A DNA stretch of 64,000 nt. Origin: Halomonas socia. GTDB taxonomy: Bacteria > Pseudomonadota > Gammaproteobacteria > Pseudomonadales > Halomonadaceae. The translations under genes and the position numbers were made by a program. Shown here in pieces: positions 37,370 to 47,584 of the stretch. Numbering within the stretch: the stretch's first letter is position 1; every line of letters begins with the position of its first letter. Below the pieces are notes generated by a model, which saw nothing but the letters and a program-made list of their open reading frames with translations, did not search any database and was not told where the DNA came from. Where the stretch lies: positions 3,410,001 through 3,474,000 of the forward strand of contig NZ_CP048812.1 of NCBI RefSeq assembly GCF_010977575.1, read 5' to 3'.

Positions 37370-37394
37370 TTCTACATTCTATGAAAATGTAGAA
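37370..37394. promoter_or_regulatory. Inverted-repeat operator candidate upstream of gcdH
   Basis: TTCTACATT (37370-37378) and AATGTAGAA (37386-37394) are a perfect 9-bp inverted repeat with a 7-base spacer, about 30 bases before gcdH. It is AT-rich against a GC-rich background and lacks a T-tract, so a regulator binding site is more likely than a terminator. Confidence 0.5.
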
Positions 37395-37424
37395 ATTTTC
37401 AATGCCGCTACCCTGGAGCAACCC

Positions 37425-38606
37425 ATGAGCCAGATTACTCCGATCACCTGGGAAGACCCGTTCCGCCTCGTCGACCAGCTCAGCGAAGATGAGCGCATGG
37501 TCCACCAGACCGCCCACGACTACTGCCAGGACAAGCTGCTGCCGCGGGTGCTGGAGGCCAACCGCCACGAGCGCTTCGACCGCGAGATCATGAACGAGAT
37601 GGGCGAGCTGGGGCTGCTCGGCGCGACCATGGAGGGCTACGGCGGTGCCGGGCTCAACTACGTCAGCTACGGCCTGATCGCCCGCGAAGTGGAGCGCGTC
37701 GACTCCGGTTACCGCAGCGCCATGAGCGTGCAGTCGAGCCTGGTGATGTATCCCATTCACGCCTTCGGCAGCGACGCCCAGCGCGACAAGTACCTGCCCA
37801 GGCTGGCCAGCGGCGAGTGGGTCGGCTGCTTCGGGCTCACCGAGCCCGACCACGGCTCCGACCCCAACGGCATGAGCACCCGGGCCACCAGGATCGACGG
37901 CGGCTACAAGCTCAATGGCACCAAGAGCTGGATCACCAACTCGCCCATCGCCGACGTCTTCGTGGTGTGGGCCAAGGACGACGCGGGCGACCTGCGCGGC
38001 TTTATCCTCGAGAAGGGCATGGCGGGTCTCTCGGCACCCAAGATCGAGGGCAAGTTTAGCCTGCGCGCCTCGATCACCGGCCAGATCTCCATGCAGGATG
38101 TGGAAGTCTCCGATGAGCAGATCCTGCCCGGCGTGAAGGGGCTCAAGGGGCCGTTCTCGTGCCTCAATCGCGCCCGCTATGGTATCGCCTGGGGCACCAT
38201 GGGCGCCGCCGAGGCGTGTTGGCACGCGGCGCGCCAGTACACCCTCGACCGCAAGCAGTTCGGCCGCCCGCTGGCCGCCAACCAGCTGATCCAGAAGAAG
38301 CTCGCCGACATGCAGACCGAGATCGCCCTGGGCCTGCAGGCGGCGCTGCGCGTCGGCCGCATGATTGACGACGGCCAGCTGGTGCCCGAGGCGATCTCGC
38401 TGATCAAGCGCAACAACTGCGGCAAGGCGCTGGATATCGCCCGGGTCGCGCGGGACATGCACGGCGGCAACGGCATCGCCGACGAGTACCACGTGATTCG
38501 CCATGTGATGAACCTCGAGGCGGTCAACACCTACGAGGGCACCCACGATATTCATGCGCTGATTCTGGGGCGGGCCCAAACCGGTATTCAGGCCTTTTCC
38601 AGCTGA
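37425..38606 (+). CDS. gcdH: Glutaryl-CoA dehydrogenase
   Basis: FAD enzyme that oxidises and decarboxylates glutaryl-CoA to crotonyl-CoA in lysine/glutarate breakdown. The 393 residues show [11 protein letters not shown] (substrate-binding Arg and Ser), [24 protein letters not shown], and the catalytic Glu371 in [20 protein letters not shown], the glutaryl-type ending. Human GCDH has the same Glu at the equivalent place. A CaiB/BaiF CoA-transferase gene follows 106 bases downstream and probably supplies glutaryl-CoA. Confidence 0.94.
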   Translation: MSQITPITWEDPFRLVDQLSEDERMVHQTAHDYCQDKLLPRVLEANRHERFDREIMNEMGELGLLGATMEGYGGAGLNYVSYGLIAREVERVDSGYRSAMSVQSSLVMYPIHAFGSDAQRDKYLPRLASGEWVGCFGLTEPDHGSDPNGMSTRATRIDGGYKLNGTKSWITNSPIADVFVVWAKDDAGDLRGFILEKGMAGLSAPKIEGKFSLRASITGQISMQDVEVSDEQILPGVKGLKGPFSCLNRARYGIAWGTMGAAEACWHAARQYTLDRKQFGRPLAANQLIQKKLADMQTEIALGLQAALRVGRMIDDGQLVPEAISLIKRNNCGKALDIARVARDMHGGNGIADEYHVIRHVMNLEAVNTYEGTHDIHALILGRAQTGIQAFSS

Positions 38607-38712
38607 TCGACCGGATCAGCCAGGGTAGTAGGGGCATCTAAGCGAAGGACGCAGGGGACAGGCCGAAGCTGCCTATCTCCGATAGCCCTTCCCGAGTGAT
38701 CAAGGAGATAAG

Positions 38713-39918
38713 ATGAGCGGACCGCTCGACGGTATCGTGGTACTCGATATGTCACGCGTGCTGGCCGGCCCCTGGGCCGGCCAGCTGCTGGCCGATCTGG
38801 GTGCCCAGGTGATCAAGATCGAACGCCCGGGCAGCGGTGACGACACCCGCGGCTGGGGGCCGCCGTGGCTGGAAGACGCTGCCGGCGACCCGCTGGAAGC
38901 GGCGTATTTCCTGTGTGCCAACCGCGGCAAGCAGTCGCTGGCGGTGGATATCACCCGCCCTGAGGGCGAGGCGCTGGTGCGCGAACTGGCCTCGCGTGCG
39001 GATATCCTGCTGGAGAACTTCAAGGTCGACGGCCTCAAGAAGTATGCCCTCGACTACGCCAGCTTGAATGAGCTCAACCCGGCGCTGATCGGCTGCTCGA
39101 TCACCGGCTTCGGCCAGGACGGCCCCTACGCCCACCGTGCCGGTTACGACTTCATGATCCAGGCCATGGGCGGCTTGATGAGCGTCACCGGCGACGCCGA
39201 GGGCATGCCGATGAAGACCGGCGTGGCGATTACCGACGTGATGACCGGGCTCTACGCCGCGGTAGGCGTGCTCGCTGCACTGCACGAGCGCGGGCGCACC
39301 GGTGTCGGCCGGCATATCGACGTGGCGCTGTTCGACGTGCAACTGGCGACCCTGGCCAACCAGGCCCTCAATACCCTGGTGTCGGGGCGCGACCCGCAGC
39401 GACACGGCAACGCCCACCCCAATATCGTGCCCTATCAGGCCTTCGCCTGCGCCGACGGCCATCTGGTACTGACGGTGGGCAACGACAGTCAGTTTGCGCG
39501 CTTCGCCACGCTGCTCGGCCACCCCGAGTGGGCCAGTGACCCGGCCTACGCCACCAACGGCGCGCGGGTCGCCAACCGCGACACCCTGGTGGCGCTGATC
39601 GAGGCCTGCCTGCTGGCTCGTCCGCGCGACGCCTGGCTGGCTGACTTCGAGACTCATGGCATCCCTGCCGGTCCCATCAACACCGTTTCCGAGGCGCTGC
39701 ACGACCCGCAGATCCTGCACCGCGGCATGGTTACCACCCTCGAGCGCAACGGCAATGCGCTGCCACAGGTCGGCAACCCGCTGCGCTTCGACGGCGACGG
39801 CCAGACCAGCCGGCGTGCGCCGCCCGGTCTCGGCCAGGACAGCGACAGCGTGCTCGCCGGGATGGGGCTCAACGCCGAGCAGATCGAGGCGCTGCGCGAG
39901 CAGGGGATCATTGCGTAG
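38713..39918 (+). CDS. CaiB/BaiF CoA-transferase, probably glutarate-specific
   Basis: A 401-residue class III CoA-transferase. The start GPLDGIVVLDMSRVLAGPWAGQLLADLGAQVIKIE (by position 3-37) and GYDFMIQAMGGLMSVTG with the nucleophile Asp146 are typical. The C-terminal small domain contains HIDVALFDVQLATLANQAL and GNAHPNIVPYQAF. Next to gcdH such enzymes move CoA from succinyl-CoA to glutarate. AAGGAG precedes the start. Substrate is inferred from the neighbour, not visible in the sequence. Confidence 0.87.
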   Translation: MSGPLDGIVVLDMSRVLAGPWAGQLLADLGAQVIKIERPGSGDDTRGWGPPWLEDAAGDPLEAAYFLCANRGKQSLAVDITRPEGEALVRELASRADILLENFKVDGLKKYALDYASLNELNPALIGCSITGFGQDGPYAHRAGYDFMIQAMGGLMSVTGDAEGMPMKTGVAITDVMTGLYAAVGVLAALHERGRTGVGRHIDVALFDVQLATLANQALNTLVSGRDPQRHGNAHPNIVPYQAFACADGHLVLTVGNDSQFARFATLLGHPEWASDPAYATNGARVANRDTLVALIEACLLARPRDAWLADFETHGIPAGPINTVSEALHDPQILHRGMVTTLERNGNALPQVGNPLRFDGDGQTSRRAPPGLGQDSDSVLAGMGLNAEQIEALREQGIIA

Positions 39919-39921
39919 TCT

Positions 39922-39963
39922 CAAGCGCCCAGCGCCAAGTGTCTGCAGCGACTGGCGCTAGCG
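39922..39963. repeat. GCGCCAAGCGCC-type intergenic repeat, copy 2
   Basis: AAGCGCCCAGCGCCAAG is followed by TGGCGCTAGCGC, so AGCGCCA (39931-39937) can pair with TGGCGCT (39953-39959). It fills the junction between the convergent CoA-transferase and ppsR genes. Confidence 0.5.
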
Positions 39964-40791
39964 CGGTGACAAGCGCCGGTTGAGGCCGGTCTCGGCGATC
40001 ATGCGCGTCGAGATCTCCTCGATGGAGAAACGCGTGGTATCGATGAACGGCACATGCATCTGGCGAAACAGCCCCTCGGCCTGCTGCACCTCCTGCATGC
40101 ACTGATCCATCGAGCAGTAGCGGCTGTTGGGGCGTCGCTCGCTGCGGATCGCCGCCAGCCGGCGTGCGTCGATGGTCAGGCCGAACAGCTTGTGGCGGAA
40201 GGGCGCCAGCGCCGCCGGAAGTTTGAGGCTGCCATCCTCGTCGAGGTCGTCGTCGGTGAGCGGGTAGTTGGCAGCGCGGATGCCGAACTGCAGCGCCAGG
40301 TAGAGCGAGGTCGGCGTCTTGCCGCAGCGCGACACCCCGACCAGGATGATATCGGCCTTGTCGTACTGGTGAGTGCGTGCGCCATCGTCGTTGTCGAGGG
40401 CGAAGTGCACCGAATCGATGCGGTTCATGTAGGCATCATCGCGGCCGATCGAGTGGGTGCTGCCGACGCTGTAGGTAGAGCGCGTGGCAAGCTCCTTTTC
40501 CAGCGGCTCGAGGAAGGTCGAGAAGATATCGACCTTGAAGCCGCTGGCCTTGCTGATCACGCTGCGGATGTCGGCGTCGACGATGGTGTCGATGATGATC
40601 GGCTGGGCGCCGTCGCGGACCGCGGTGGCGTTGATCACTTCGACCAGCGCCTCGGCCTTGTCGACGCTGTCGATGTAGGGCTTGGTGAGCATGCGGATGT
40701 CGACGCTCTCGAACTGAGCCAGCAGGCTGCGGCCGAGGCTTTCGGCAGTGATGCCGGTGCCGTCGGAAATAAAGAAGGCGGTACGGGTCAT
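39958..40791 (-). CDS. ppsR: PEP synthase regulatory protein PpsR (kinase/pyrophosphorylase)
   Basis: Bifunctional DUF299 protein that inactivates PEP synthase by ADP-dependent phosphorylation of a threonine and reactivates it with phosphate. From the ATG at 40791 it has 277 residues, equal to E. coli PpsR. It starts [18 protein letters not shown] and has the P-loop [15 protein letters not shown] (residues 152 on). It is divergent from its target ppsA. The frame open beyond 40791 carries no family sequence. Confidence 0.95.
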   Translation of the reverse strand: MTRTAFFISDGTGITAESLGRSLLAQFESVDIRMLTKPYIDSVDKAEALVEVINATAVRDGAQPIIIDTIVDADIRSVISKASGFKVDIFSTFLEPLEKELATRSTYSVGSTHSIGRDDAYMNRIDSVHFALDNDDGARTHQYDKADIILVGVSRCGKTPTSLYLALQFGIRAANYPLTDDDLDEDGSLKLPAALAPFRHKLFGLTIDARRLAAIRSERRPNSRYCSMDQCMQEVQQAEGLFRQMHVPFIDTTRFSIEEISTRMIAETGLNRRLSPR

Positions 40792-40948
40792 GGCAGTCTC
40801 GTCTGGTCGCGGTGGGGCGATTACTACACAAAACCCCGCGTGTTGTAAAAATCCTCCAGTGACTTCGCTGTTAGACCAATGGCGAATACCGCCTTGGCTT
40901 GGTAGGGTGAGCCACATTTCGCTAGCGGCCTCGCCGCGCTTTGCGTCC

Positions 40949-40967
40949 ATACCGCCACAAGCGGTAT
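40949..40967 (+). repeat. Small hairpin in the ppsA leader
   Basis: ATACCGC (40949-40955) and GCGGTAT (40961-40967) form a perfect 7-bp stem with loop CACAA, 24 bases before the ppsA GTG. It has no T-tract. It may shape ppsA translation or be a protein-binding dyad. Confidence 0.4.
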
Positions 40968-40991
40968 TCCGCACCTGAACTAGGGGGTCTC

Positions 40992-43364
40992 GTGGAAGAG
41001 TACATTGTGTGGTTCGACCAGTTGGGCATGCACGACGTCGAACGCGTCGGTGGCAAGAACGCCTCGCTCGGCGAGATGATCTCCAACCTGGCCGGGGCCG
41101 GTGTCAGCGTGCCCGGCGGCTTCGCCACCACGGCCCACGCCTATCGCGAGTTCCTCGCCCACGAAGGGCTCAACGAGCGCATCAACCAGGCCCTGGCGCG
41201 GCTCGACGTCGACGATATCGGCGAGCTGGCACGGGTCGGCGCCGAGATCCGCCAGTGGGTGATCGACACGCCGCTGCCGCCGGCCTTCGAGGTGGCACTG
41301 CGCGATGCCTACCAGCAGATGGAAGCCAAGCACCCCAGCCTCAAGGCCGCGGTGCGCAGCTCGGCCACCGCCGAAGACCTGCCGGATGCCTCCTTCGCCG
41401 GCCAGCAGGAGACCTTCCTCAATATCGAAGGCTTCGACAATATCAAGCGCGCGGTCCACGAGGTGTTCGCCTCGCTGTTCAATGATCGCGCGATCTCCTA
41501 CCGCGTGCACCGCGGCTATGCCCACGAGAACGTGGCGCTGTCGGCCGGGGTGCAGAAGATGGTGCGCTCCGAGACCGGCGCCAGCGGGGTGATGTTCACC
41601 CTCGATACCGAATCGGGCTTCTGCGATGCGGTCTTCGTCACCGCCTCCTGGGGCCTCGGCGAAACCGTGGTGCAGGGCGCGGTCAACCCGGACGAATTCT
41701 ATGTCCACAAGCCAACCCTGGCCGCCGGCCGGCCGGCAGTGCTGCGCCGCAACCTCGGCTCCAAGCTGATCAAGATGATCTACACCGCCGATGCCAGCGC
41801 CGGCAAGTCGGTGGAGACCGTCGAGGTGCCGCTCGCCGAGCGCGGCCGCTTCTGCATCAATGACGCCCAGGTCATGGACCTGGCGCGCCAGGCGGTGATC
41901 ATCGAGCAGCACTACCAGCGGCCGATGGACATCGAGTGGGCGCTGGACGGCGACGACGGCAAGCTCTACATCGTTCAGGCGCGCCCCGAAACCGTGGTCT
42001 CGCAGCAGGAGGGCGGCAAGCTCGAGCGCTTCCAGCTCAAGGAGAAGGGCCGCACCCTGGTCAGCGGCCGGGCCATCGGCCAGCGCATCGGCCAGGGCGC
42101 GGTCAAGGTGATACTGACGCCGGACGAGATGGACAAGGTCAAGGACGGCGACGTGCTGGTCACCGACATGACCGATCCCGATTGGGAGCCGATCATGAAG
42201 CGCGCCTCGGCGATCGTCACCAACCGCGGCGGGCGTACCTGCCACGCGGCGATCATCGCCCGCGAACTGGGTATCCCGGCGGTGGTCGGCTGCGGCGACG
42301 CCACCGCAGTGCTCAGCGACGGCCGCGAGGTCACGGTGTCGTGTGCCGAGGGCGACACCGGCAACGTCTACGAGGGGCTGCTGGCCTTCGACCGCAAGGT
42401 CTCAAGCGTCGACGCCATGCCCGAGATCCCGTTCAAGATCATGATGAACGTCGGCAATCCCGACCGTGCATTCGGCTTCGCCGGCCTGCCCAACGCCGGG
42501 GTCGGGCTGGCGCGGCTGGAGTTCATCATCAATCGCATGATCGGCGTGCATCCCAAGGCGCTACTCGACTACGACCGCCTGCCCCTCGACCTGCAGCAGA
42601 GCATCGACCTGCGCACCGCCGGCTACAGCGACCCGGTGAGTTTCTATATCGACAAGCTGGTCGAGGGTATCTCGACCCTGGCCGCGGCCTTCTATCCGCA
42701 GCGGGTCATCGTGCGGCTCTCGGACTTCAAGTCCAACGAGTACGAAAACCTGATCGGCGGCAAGCTCTACGAGCCTGGCGAAGAGAATCCTATGCTCGGT
42801 TTCCGCGGCGCTTCGCGCTACATCTCTGACGCCTTCCGGCCGTGCTTCGAGCTCGAATGCAAGGCGCTCAAGCGGGTGCGCGAAGAGATGGGCCTCGACA
42901 ACGTCGAGATCATGGTGCCTTTCGTGCGCACGCCGGACGAGGGCAAGGCGGTGGTCGACCTGCTCGCCGCCAACGGTCTGGTTCGTGGCGACAATGGCCT
43001 GCAGGTGATCATGATGTGCGAGCTGCCGGCCAACGCACTGCTGGCCGACGAGTTTCTCGCCCACTTCGATGGCTTCTCGATCGGCTCCAACGACCTCACC
43101 CAGCTGACTCTGGGCCTGGATCGCGACTCGGGCATCGTCGCGCATCTGTTCGACGAGCGGAACCCTGCAGTCAAGAAGCTGCTGGCCATGGCCATCTCCG
43201 CCTGCAAGGCCCAGGGCAAGTACGTCGGCATCTGCGGCCAGGGCCCGTCGGATCATCCTGACCTCGCCAAGTGGCTGATGGAGCAGGGCATCGACTCAGT
43301 GTCGCTCAACCCGGACGCGGTGCTCGAGACCTGGTTTATGCTCGCCGGCGAGACATTGGGCTAA
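40992..43364 (+). CDS. ppsA: Phosphoenolpyruvate synthase
   Basis: Makes PEP from pyruvate and ATP for gluconeogenesis. From a GTG at 40992 (AGGGGG five bases upstream) it has 790 residues, against 792 in E. coli. The N-terminal ATP-grasp domain starts with the family motif [19 protein letters not shown]; the phospho-carrier His418 is in [19 protein letters not shown] with the adjacent Thr regulated by PpsR; the C-terminal PEP/pyruvate barrel includes RLEFIINR and [11 protein letters not shown] with the catalytic Cys. Upstream in-frame codons to 40941 are not part of the family. Confidence 0.96.
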   Translation: MEEYIVWFDQLGMHDVERVGGKNASLGEMISNLAGAGVSVPGGFATTAHAYREFLAHEGLNERINQALARLDVDDIGELARVGAEIRQWVIDTPLPPAFEVALRDAYQQMEAKHPSLKAAVRSSATAEDLPDASFAGQQETFLNIEGFDNIKRAVHEVFASLFNDRAISYRVHRGYAHENVALSAGVQKMVRSETGASGVMFTLDTESGFCDAVFVTASWGLGETVVQGAVNPDEFYVHKPTLAAGRPAVLRRNLGSKLIKMIYTADASAGKSVETVEVPLAERGRFCINDAQVMDLARQAVIIEQHYQRPMDIEWALDGDDGKLYIVQARPETVVSQQEGGKLERFQLKEKGRTLVSGRAIGQRIGQGAVKVILTPDEMDKVKDGDVLVTDMTDPDWEPIMKRASAIVTNRGGRTCHAAIIARELGIPAVVGCGDATAVLSDGREVTVSCAEGDTGNVYEGLLAFDRKVSSVDAMPEIPFKIMMNVGNPDRAFGFAGLPNAGVGLARLEFIINRMIGVHPKALLDYDRLPLDLQQSIDLRTAGYSDPVSFYIDKLVEGISTLAAAFYPQRVIVRLSDFKSNEYENLIGGKLYEPGEENPMLGFRGASRYISDAFRPCFELECKALKRVREEMGLDNVEIMVPFVRTPDEGKAVVDLLAANGLVRGDNGLQVIMMCELPANALLADEFLAHFDGFSIGSNDLTQLTLGLDRDSGIVAHLFDERNPAVKKLLAMAISACKAQGKYVGICGQGPSDHPDLAKWLMEQGIDSVSLNPDAVLETWFMLAGETLG

Positions 43365-43382
43365 GAGCCGAGAAACAGCGTT

Positions 43383-43590
43383 GCGCCACCATTGGCGCTT
43401 AGCGAGGGACGCTGGCGGTAGGTCGAAGAGGAGGTTTGCGCCATGGGTGAGGAGCACTGCTCCGAACGGGCTGGCCATGGATGGCCAGCCCCGGTCCTGC
43501 AAGCGAAGCAGGATGCGAGAGCGCAGCAGGGCGCAAGGTAGCGCCCAGGGATGGGTTTACAGCGCCTCCTCGTAGGCCTACCACTAGATC
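43383..43590. repeat. Multi-hairpin intergenic element
   Basis: About 200 bases without a credible gene contain at least four nested stems: GCGCCA/TGGCGC (43383-43398), an 11-bp GGGCTGGCCAT stem (43468-43491), TCCTGC/GCAGGA (43495-43513) and GGGCGC/GCGCCC (43529-43546), with AGGAGCACTGCTCC as another palindrome. Short frames across it do not look like proteins. This looks like a dispersed intergenic repeat element of the REP/BIME kind, but only one copy is in the window. Confidence 0.55.
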
Positions 43591-43630
43591 AGCCCCGAGC
43601 GCTGCCAAGCTGCGCTAGTGCTGGCAAGTT

Positions 43631-43663
43631 GCGCCCGCTCGACCCCGTCGAGCGGGCGCTTTT
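43631..43663 (+). terminator. Rho-independent terminator before ggt
   Basis: GCGCCCGCTCGA (43631-43642) pairs perfectly with TCGAGCGGGCGC (43648-43659), followed by four T. It closes the ppsA/element transcript 54 bases before ggt. Confidence 0.85.
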
Positions 43664-43716
43664 CGGCTATGCTGTCAGTCTCCCCCTCATGCACGCGACA
43701 ACAAGGAGCCTGTCCC

Positions 43717-45540
43717 ATGCCCACTTTCGCCGTTCCCTTCCGCTGCCGCCTGCTGCCGTGGGCGGTGGCCTTGACGCTCGGCGTGCCGTTCACGGCCCAG
43801 GCCGAGGTGGCCTTCGACTACGATATCCCGGCGATCGCCCCGGAAGTCAGCTCCGGCAGCGAAGAAAAGCCCGGCTGGGCGACCCAGCGCTTCGCCGTGG
43901 CCGCCGCCAACCCGCTGGCCACCGATGCCGGCTACCAGGTGCTCAAGGCCGGCGGCAGCGCCGTGGATGCGGCGATTGCGGTTCAGATGGTGCTGACCCT
44001 GGTCGAGCCGCAGTCCAGCGGCATCGGCGGTGGGGCTTTTCTGATGCACTACGACGGCGAGGCGGTGCAGGCCTACGACGGACGTGAGACGGCACCGGGC
44101 GATGTCGATGGCGAGCTGTTCCTCGACGAGGATGGCGAGCCGCTCGACTTCATGGACGCCGCGGCCAGCGGCCTCTCGGTAGGTGCACCGGGGACCGTGC
44201 GCATGCTCGAGCTGGCCCACGAGCGCCACGGCGAGCTGCCCTGGGCGGCGTTGTTCGAGCCAGCGATCGCGCTGGCCGAGCAGGGCTTCGCGGTCAGCCC
44301 GCGGCTGCACACCAGCCTGGCCGGTGAGGAGCGGCTACGCGACGATCCGCTGGCAGGGCCGTTCTACTATCCCGGGGGCGAGCCGCTGGCTGAGGGGCAT
44401 GAACTGAAGAACCCGGCACTGGGGGCGATCCTGCGCGAACTCGCCGAGCACGGCAGCAAGGCGCTGCACACCGGCAGTATCGCCGAGGATCTGGTGTTTC
44501 GCGTTCAGGACCATGCCGAGCGTCCTGGCAGCCTCAGCCTCGAAGACCTGGCCAGCTACTCGGCCGAGACTCGCCAGCCGCTGTGCAACGACTGGCAGGC
44601 CTACCGGGTATGCGGTTTCCCGCCGCCGTCCTCTGGGCATCTGACCATCATGCAGATCCTCGGCGTACTCGAGCACCTGCCCGAGCTGGAGACGCCGCTC
44701 GAGGATGATCGGCCCGGCGTCGACTGGCTGCATCAGTTTCTCGAGGCCTCGCGGCTGGCCTTCGCCGATCGCGGCAAGTATATCGCCGACCCCGATTTCG
44801 TCGAAGCGCCCGGCAACGACTGGAACAGCATGCTCGATCCTCAGTATCTCGCCGGGCGCGCCGCACTGCTGGGCGAAGAGAGCCTGGGTAGCGACGGCGC
44901 CGAGCCGGGTGAACCTGGCGAGCTCACCACCGCCTGGGCGGTGCAGCCCGAGCAGCCCGAGTACGGCACCAGCCATATCAGCATCATCGACGAGCACGGC
45001 AATGCCCTGGCCATGACCACCACCATCGAGTCGGCTTTCGGTTCACGGATCATGGCCGATGGCGGCACTGGCCTGCCCGGCGGCTACTTGCTCAACAACG
45101 AGCTGACCGATTTTTCGTTCACGGCGGAAGACGCCGACGGCAATCCGATCGCCAACCGCGTAGAGGCGCGCAAGCGGCCGCGCTCGAGCATGAGCCCGAC
45201 GCTGGTGTTCGATCGCGACAGCGATGCGCTGGTGGCAAGCCTGGGCTCCCCCGGCGGCGCGGCGATCATCCACTACACCGCCAAGGCGCTGGTGGCGATG
45301 CTTGACTGGGGGCTGGACGCCCAGCAAGCGCTTGACCTGCCACACGCCATCACCCTTGGCGGGCCGGTATTCCTGGAAGAGGGGGGCTTCCCCGCCGAAG
45401 TGCTCGAGGCGCTCAACCAGCGCGGCCACGACGCCAGCGAGCGGGAACTGGTCAGCGGCCTGCAGGCGCTACAGGTAGTGGAGGACGGCTTCTACGGCGG
45501 CGCCGACCCGCGGCGCGAAGGCGTGGTGATGGGGGAGTAA
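43717..45540 (+). CDS. ggt: Gamma-glutamyltransferase
   Basis: Exported, self-cleaving enzyme that hydrolyses or transfers the gamma-glutamyl group of glutathione. The 607-residue precursor has a signal peptide ending in FTAQA (about residue 28). The donor-binding DGRETAP region is present. The N-terminal nucleophile of the small subunit is Thr418 in EYGTSHISI, preceded by the expected cleavage site, followed by NEL and RPRSSMSPTLVFD and GSPGG. AAGGAG precedes the ATG at 43717; the frame open from 43618 crosses the terminator and is rejected. Confidence 0.94.
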   Translation: MPTFAVPFRCRLLPWAVALTLGVPFTAQAEVAFDYDIPAIAPEVSSGSEEKPGWATQRFAVAAANPLATDAGYQVLKAGGSAVDAAIAVQMVLTLVEPQSSGIGGGAFLMHYDGEAVQAYDGRETAPGDVDGELFLDEDGEPLDFMDAAASGLSVGAPGTVRMLELAHERHGELPWAALFEPAIALAEQGFAVSPRLHTSLAGEERLRDDPLAGPFYYPGGEPLAEGHELKNPALGAILRELAEHGSKALHTGSIAEDLVFRVQDHAERPGSLSLEDLASYSAETRQPLCNDWQAYRVCGFPPPSSGHLTIMQILGVLEHLPELETPLEDDRPGVDWLHQFLEASRLAFADRGKYIADPDFVEAPGNDWNSMLDPQYLAGRAALLGEESLGSDGAEPGEPGELTTAWAVQPEQPEYGTSHISIIDEHGNALAMTTTIESAFGSRIMADGGTGLPGGYLLNNELTDFSFTAEDADGNPIANRVEARKRPRSSMSPTLVFDRDSDALVASLGSPGGAAIIHYTAKALVAMLDWGLDAQQALDLPHAITLGGPVFLEEGGFPAEVLEALNQRGHDASERELVSGLQALQVVEDGFYGGADPRREGVVMGE

Positions 45541-45600
45541 GCGCCGAGCTGAAAGCGCCAAGCGCCCAGCCATTCAGCTCGGTGCTTGGCGCTCGGCGCT
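45541..45600. repeat. GCGCCAAGCGCC-type intergenic repeat, copy 3
   Basis: Between the convergent ggt and glycerophosphodiesterase genes. GCGCCGAGCTGAA is mirrored by TTCAGCTC and GCTCGGCGCT, and AAGCGCCAAGC by GCTTGGCGCT, so almost the whole 60 bases folds into one interrupted hairpin. Probably a bidirectional terminator built from the same repeat family as copies 1 and 2. Confidence 0.6.
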
Positions 45601-45603
45601 GAG

Positions 45604-47481
45604 TCAGCTTCTCAGCCTGTTCCTCAGCTTGACCAGCAGCAGTGCGCCGTCGCTGAGCTCGCGGCGGTCCTCGAGCAGCTCGGCGAGCAAGTCGGGTCGG
45701 TCGGTGATGATATTGTCGACACCCATATCGATCAGTTGCGACATGCGCGCCCGGTCGTTGACCGTCCAGGTATGCAGCCCATAGTCGAAGTAGCGTGCGG
45801 CGCGGATCTCGGCATCGCTGACCCGATTGTGGCGTAGCCCGAGGGCATCGAAGCTGCTGCGGTCGAGGGTGCCCGGTAGCACGAACTGGGCCAGCAGGGT
45901 GGTGTGTAGCTGCGGTTCGCGAGCCTTGATCTCGCGCACCAGCGACGGCGACATGGTGGCGACCAGCACATCGTCGCGCACATCCTCGCTGCCGCATCCG
46001 TCTGGCGGCGGTTCCTCCCATTCACGGCAGACCTGGCGCGCCAGGTTCTCGCGCCTCAGGCTTTCGAGCACCGCATCGACCAGGTCCAGCTCACGGCCCG
46101 GGTCGGGCTTGAGATCGATCATCAGCGGGCTCTGGGTGCGGGTACGGGCCAGGGCGTCATCCAGCGAGGGGATTCGCTCGCCGACATAGGCGTCGCCAAA
46201 CCAGCTGCCTACGTCAAACTGCTGCAGCTCCTCGAACGTCAGGTCGCGCAGCTGGCGCGAATCGCCGGCGAGCCGCTGCAGGCTGCGGTCATGGTAGAGC
46301 ACCACCTGGTCGTCGCCGGTGAGGCGCACATCGATCTCGATAAAGTCAGCGCCGTCGAGAATCGCCTGGTCGATGGCAGCCAGGGTGTTCTCCGGGGCCG
46401 CCATGGAGCTACCGCGGTGCGCGGTAATCAGTACCTCGTCGCGCAGTTCGAAGCTGTTGACGATCAACCACGCCTGGCTGATCGCAAAGACGATCACACC
46501 CAGCTCCACGGCCCAGGCCCAGCGGCCCGGGTGCGCGTCGGCGGTGGGCCGGGGAGGGCGCGGCTCACGGTGCGCCAGGCGCAGGTAGAGGCACGCCGAC
46601 AGCAGGCTGTTGGCGGCGATGCCGACGAAGGTTACCGCCAGCGTCAGCAGCACATAGCCGCTGAGATAGGCGAGCATGGCCGGTATTAGCACCGCATTGC
46701 GCTCAGGCAGCCACCACAGCATCGGCGTGAAGACCCGGTCGAACAGCGATGAGATCAAAAACGGCAGGGCCACGATCACGACCAGCAGCAGGATCACTGC
46801 CACGGCAATCGGCCGGCGCCGGCCGCGGGTCAGACGATGGCTGCGCTTCAGGGCGCGCAGCGGGCTGAGTGTTTCGAGTACCACCAGCGGCAGGGCCAGG
46901 ATCCAGCGGAAGTAGAGCGTTGCGGCAATGGTCGCCCAGACCAGCGCCAGCGGCAGGCTGACTGCCAGGAACTGCCACAGTGCCGGTGGTCGCACCCGCT
47001 GTACGTAGTAGGGGTCGAGGCCGCCGAGGAAGGCGCCGTAGAGCCAGCTGATCGCCAGTACCGCCGGCAGTAGCAGCAGCAGGTGCGCGCCGACCTGTAC
47101 CACCACCAGGCCCGCCAGCGCCGGTAGCTGACGCAGGCTGCCCCAGAAGGCCTCCCAGGCCAGCCGATAGTGGTTGTCGCGGGGGCGTACCGCGACCAGG
47201 ATCATCCCGGCCTGCTGCAGATAGAGCACCAGGAAGGTCAGGCCGATGGCGGCCAGTAGCCACAGCACGCCCCCCGGAGAGATCAGGATGTCGAACAGCT
47301 CGGCATTGCTGATCACCGGCCGGCCGAACTGGCCGAGCAGCGAGGTCAGTGTCCAGGCCACCGAAGGCAGCAGCACCGCCGAGGCGAGAACGGTAAAGAA
47401 CAGGTGGTAGGCGAGCAGAGGGCGAAAATGCTCACGCAGTGAGCGCAGCACGTCACCGTGTAATTGTGACAGTGACAGCAT
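45604..47481 (-). CDS. Membrane-bound glycerophosphodiester phosphodiesterase
   Basis: A 625-residue protein. The first ~340 residues are a membrane domain with about seven hydrophobic helices; the C-terminal ~270 residues are a GDPD domain starting ITAHRGSSMAAPENT (His355, Arg356), with FIEIDVRLTGDDQVVLYHD as the metal site. The family frees glycerol-3-phosphate from phospholipid headgroups; the fused membrane domain is known from other bacteria. Start at 47481 gives MLSLSQLHGDVLRSL; upstream codons to 47613 look non-coding. Two later Cys residues could form a disulfide if the domain is outside. Confidence 0.85.
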   Translation of the reverse strand: MLSLSQLHGDVLRSLREHFRPLLAYHLFFTVLASAVLLPSVAWTLTSLLGQFGRPVISNAELFDILISPGGVLWLLAAIGLTFLVLYLQQAGMILVAVRPRDNHYRLAWEAFWGSLRQLPALAGLVVVQVGAHLLLLLPAVLAISWLYGAFLGGLDPYYVQRVRPPALWQFLAVSLPLALVWATIAATLYFRWILALPLVVLETLSPLRALKRSHRLTRGRRRPIAVAVILLLVVIVALPFLISSLFDRVFTPMLWWLPERNAVLIPAMLAYLSGYVLLTLAVTFVGIAANSLLSACLYLRLAHREPRPPRPTADAHPGRWAWAVELGVIVFAISQAWLIVNSFELRDEVLITAHRGSSMAAPENTLAAIDQAILDGADFIEIDVRLTGDDQVVLYHDRSLQRLAGDSRQLRDLTFEELQQFDVGSWFGDAYVGERIPSLDDALARTRTQSPLMIDLKPDPGRELDLVDAVLESLRRENLARQVCREWEEPPPDGCGSEDVRDDVLVATMSPSLVREIKAREPQLHTTLLAQFVLPGTLDRSSFDALGLRHNRVSDAEIRAARYFDYGLHTWTVNDRARMSQLIDMGVDNIITDRPDLLAELLEDRRELSDGALLLVKLRNRLRS

Positions 47482-47584
47482 GGCAGTCCATTTGGTTGAG
47501 CATCCTGTGTCTAGCCTGTCACTGCGGCGCGTGCTTGGCAATCGTACGCTGCCGATGCCAAGTAGGCAGCGTTGGGGAGGCGAG

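Noticed and set aside
41936-42829. Long alternative frames inside ppsA and acnB
   Set aside because: Arg/Pro/Ala-rich shadow frames typical of GC-rich genes; the correct frames encode PpsA and AcnB with all motifs.
43441-43575. Short ORFs in the multi-hairpin element
   Set aside because: They run through palindromes, have low-complexity composition and no family resemblance.
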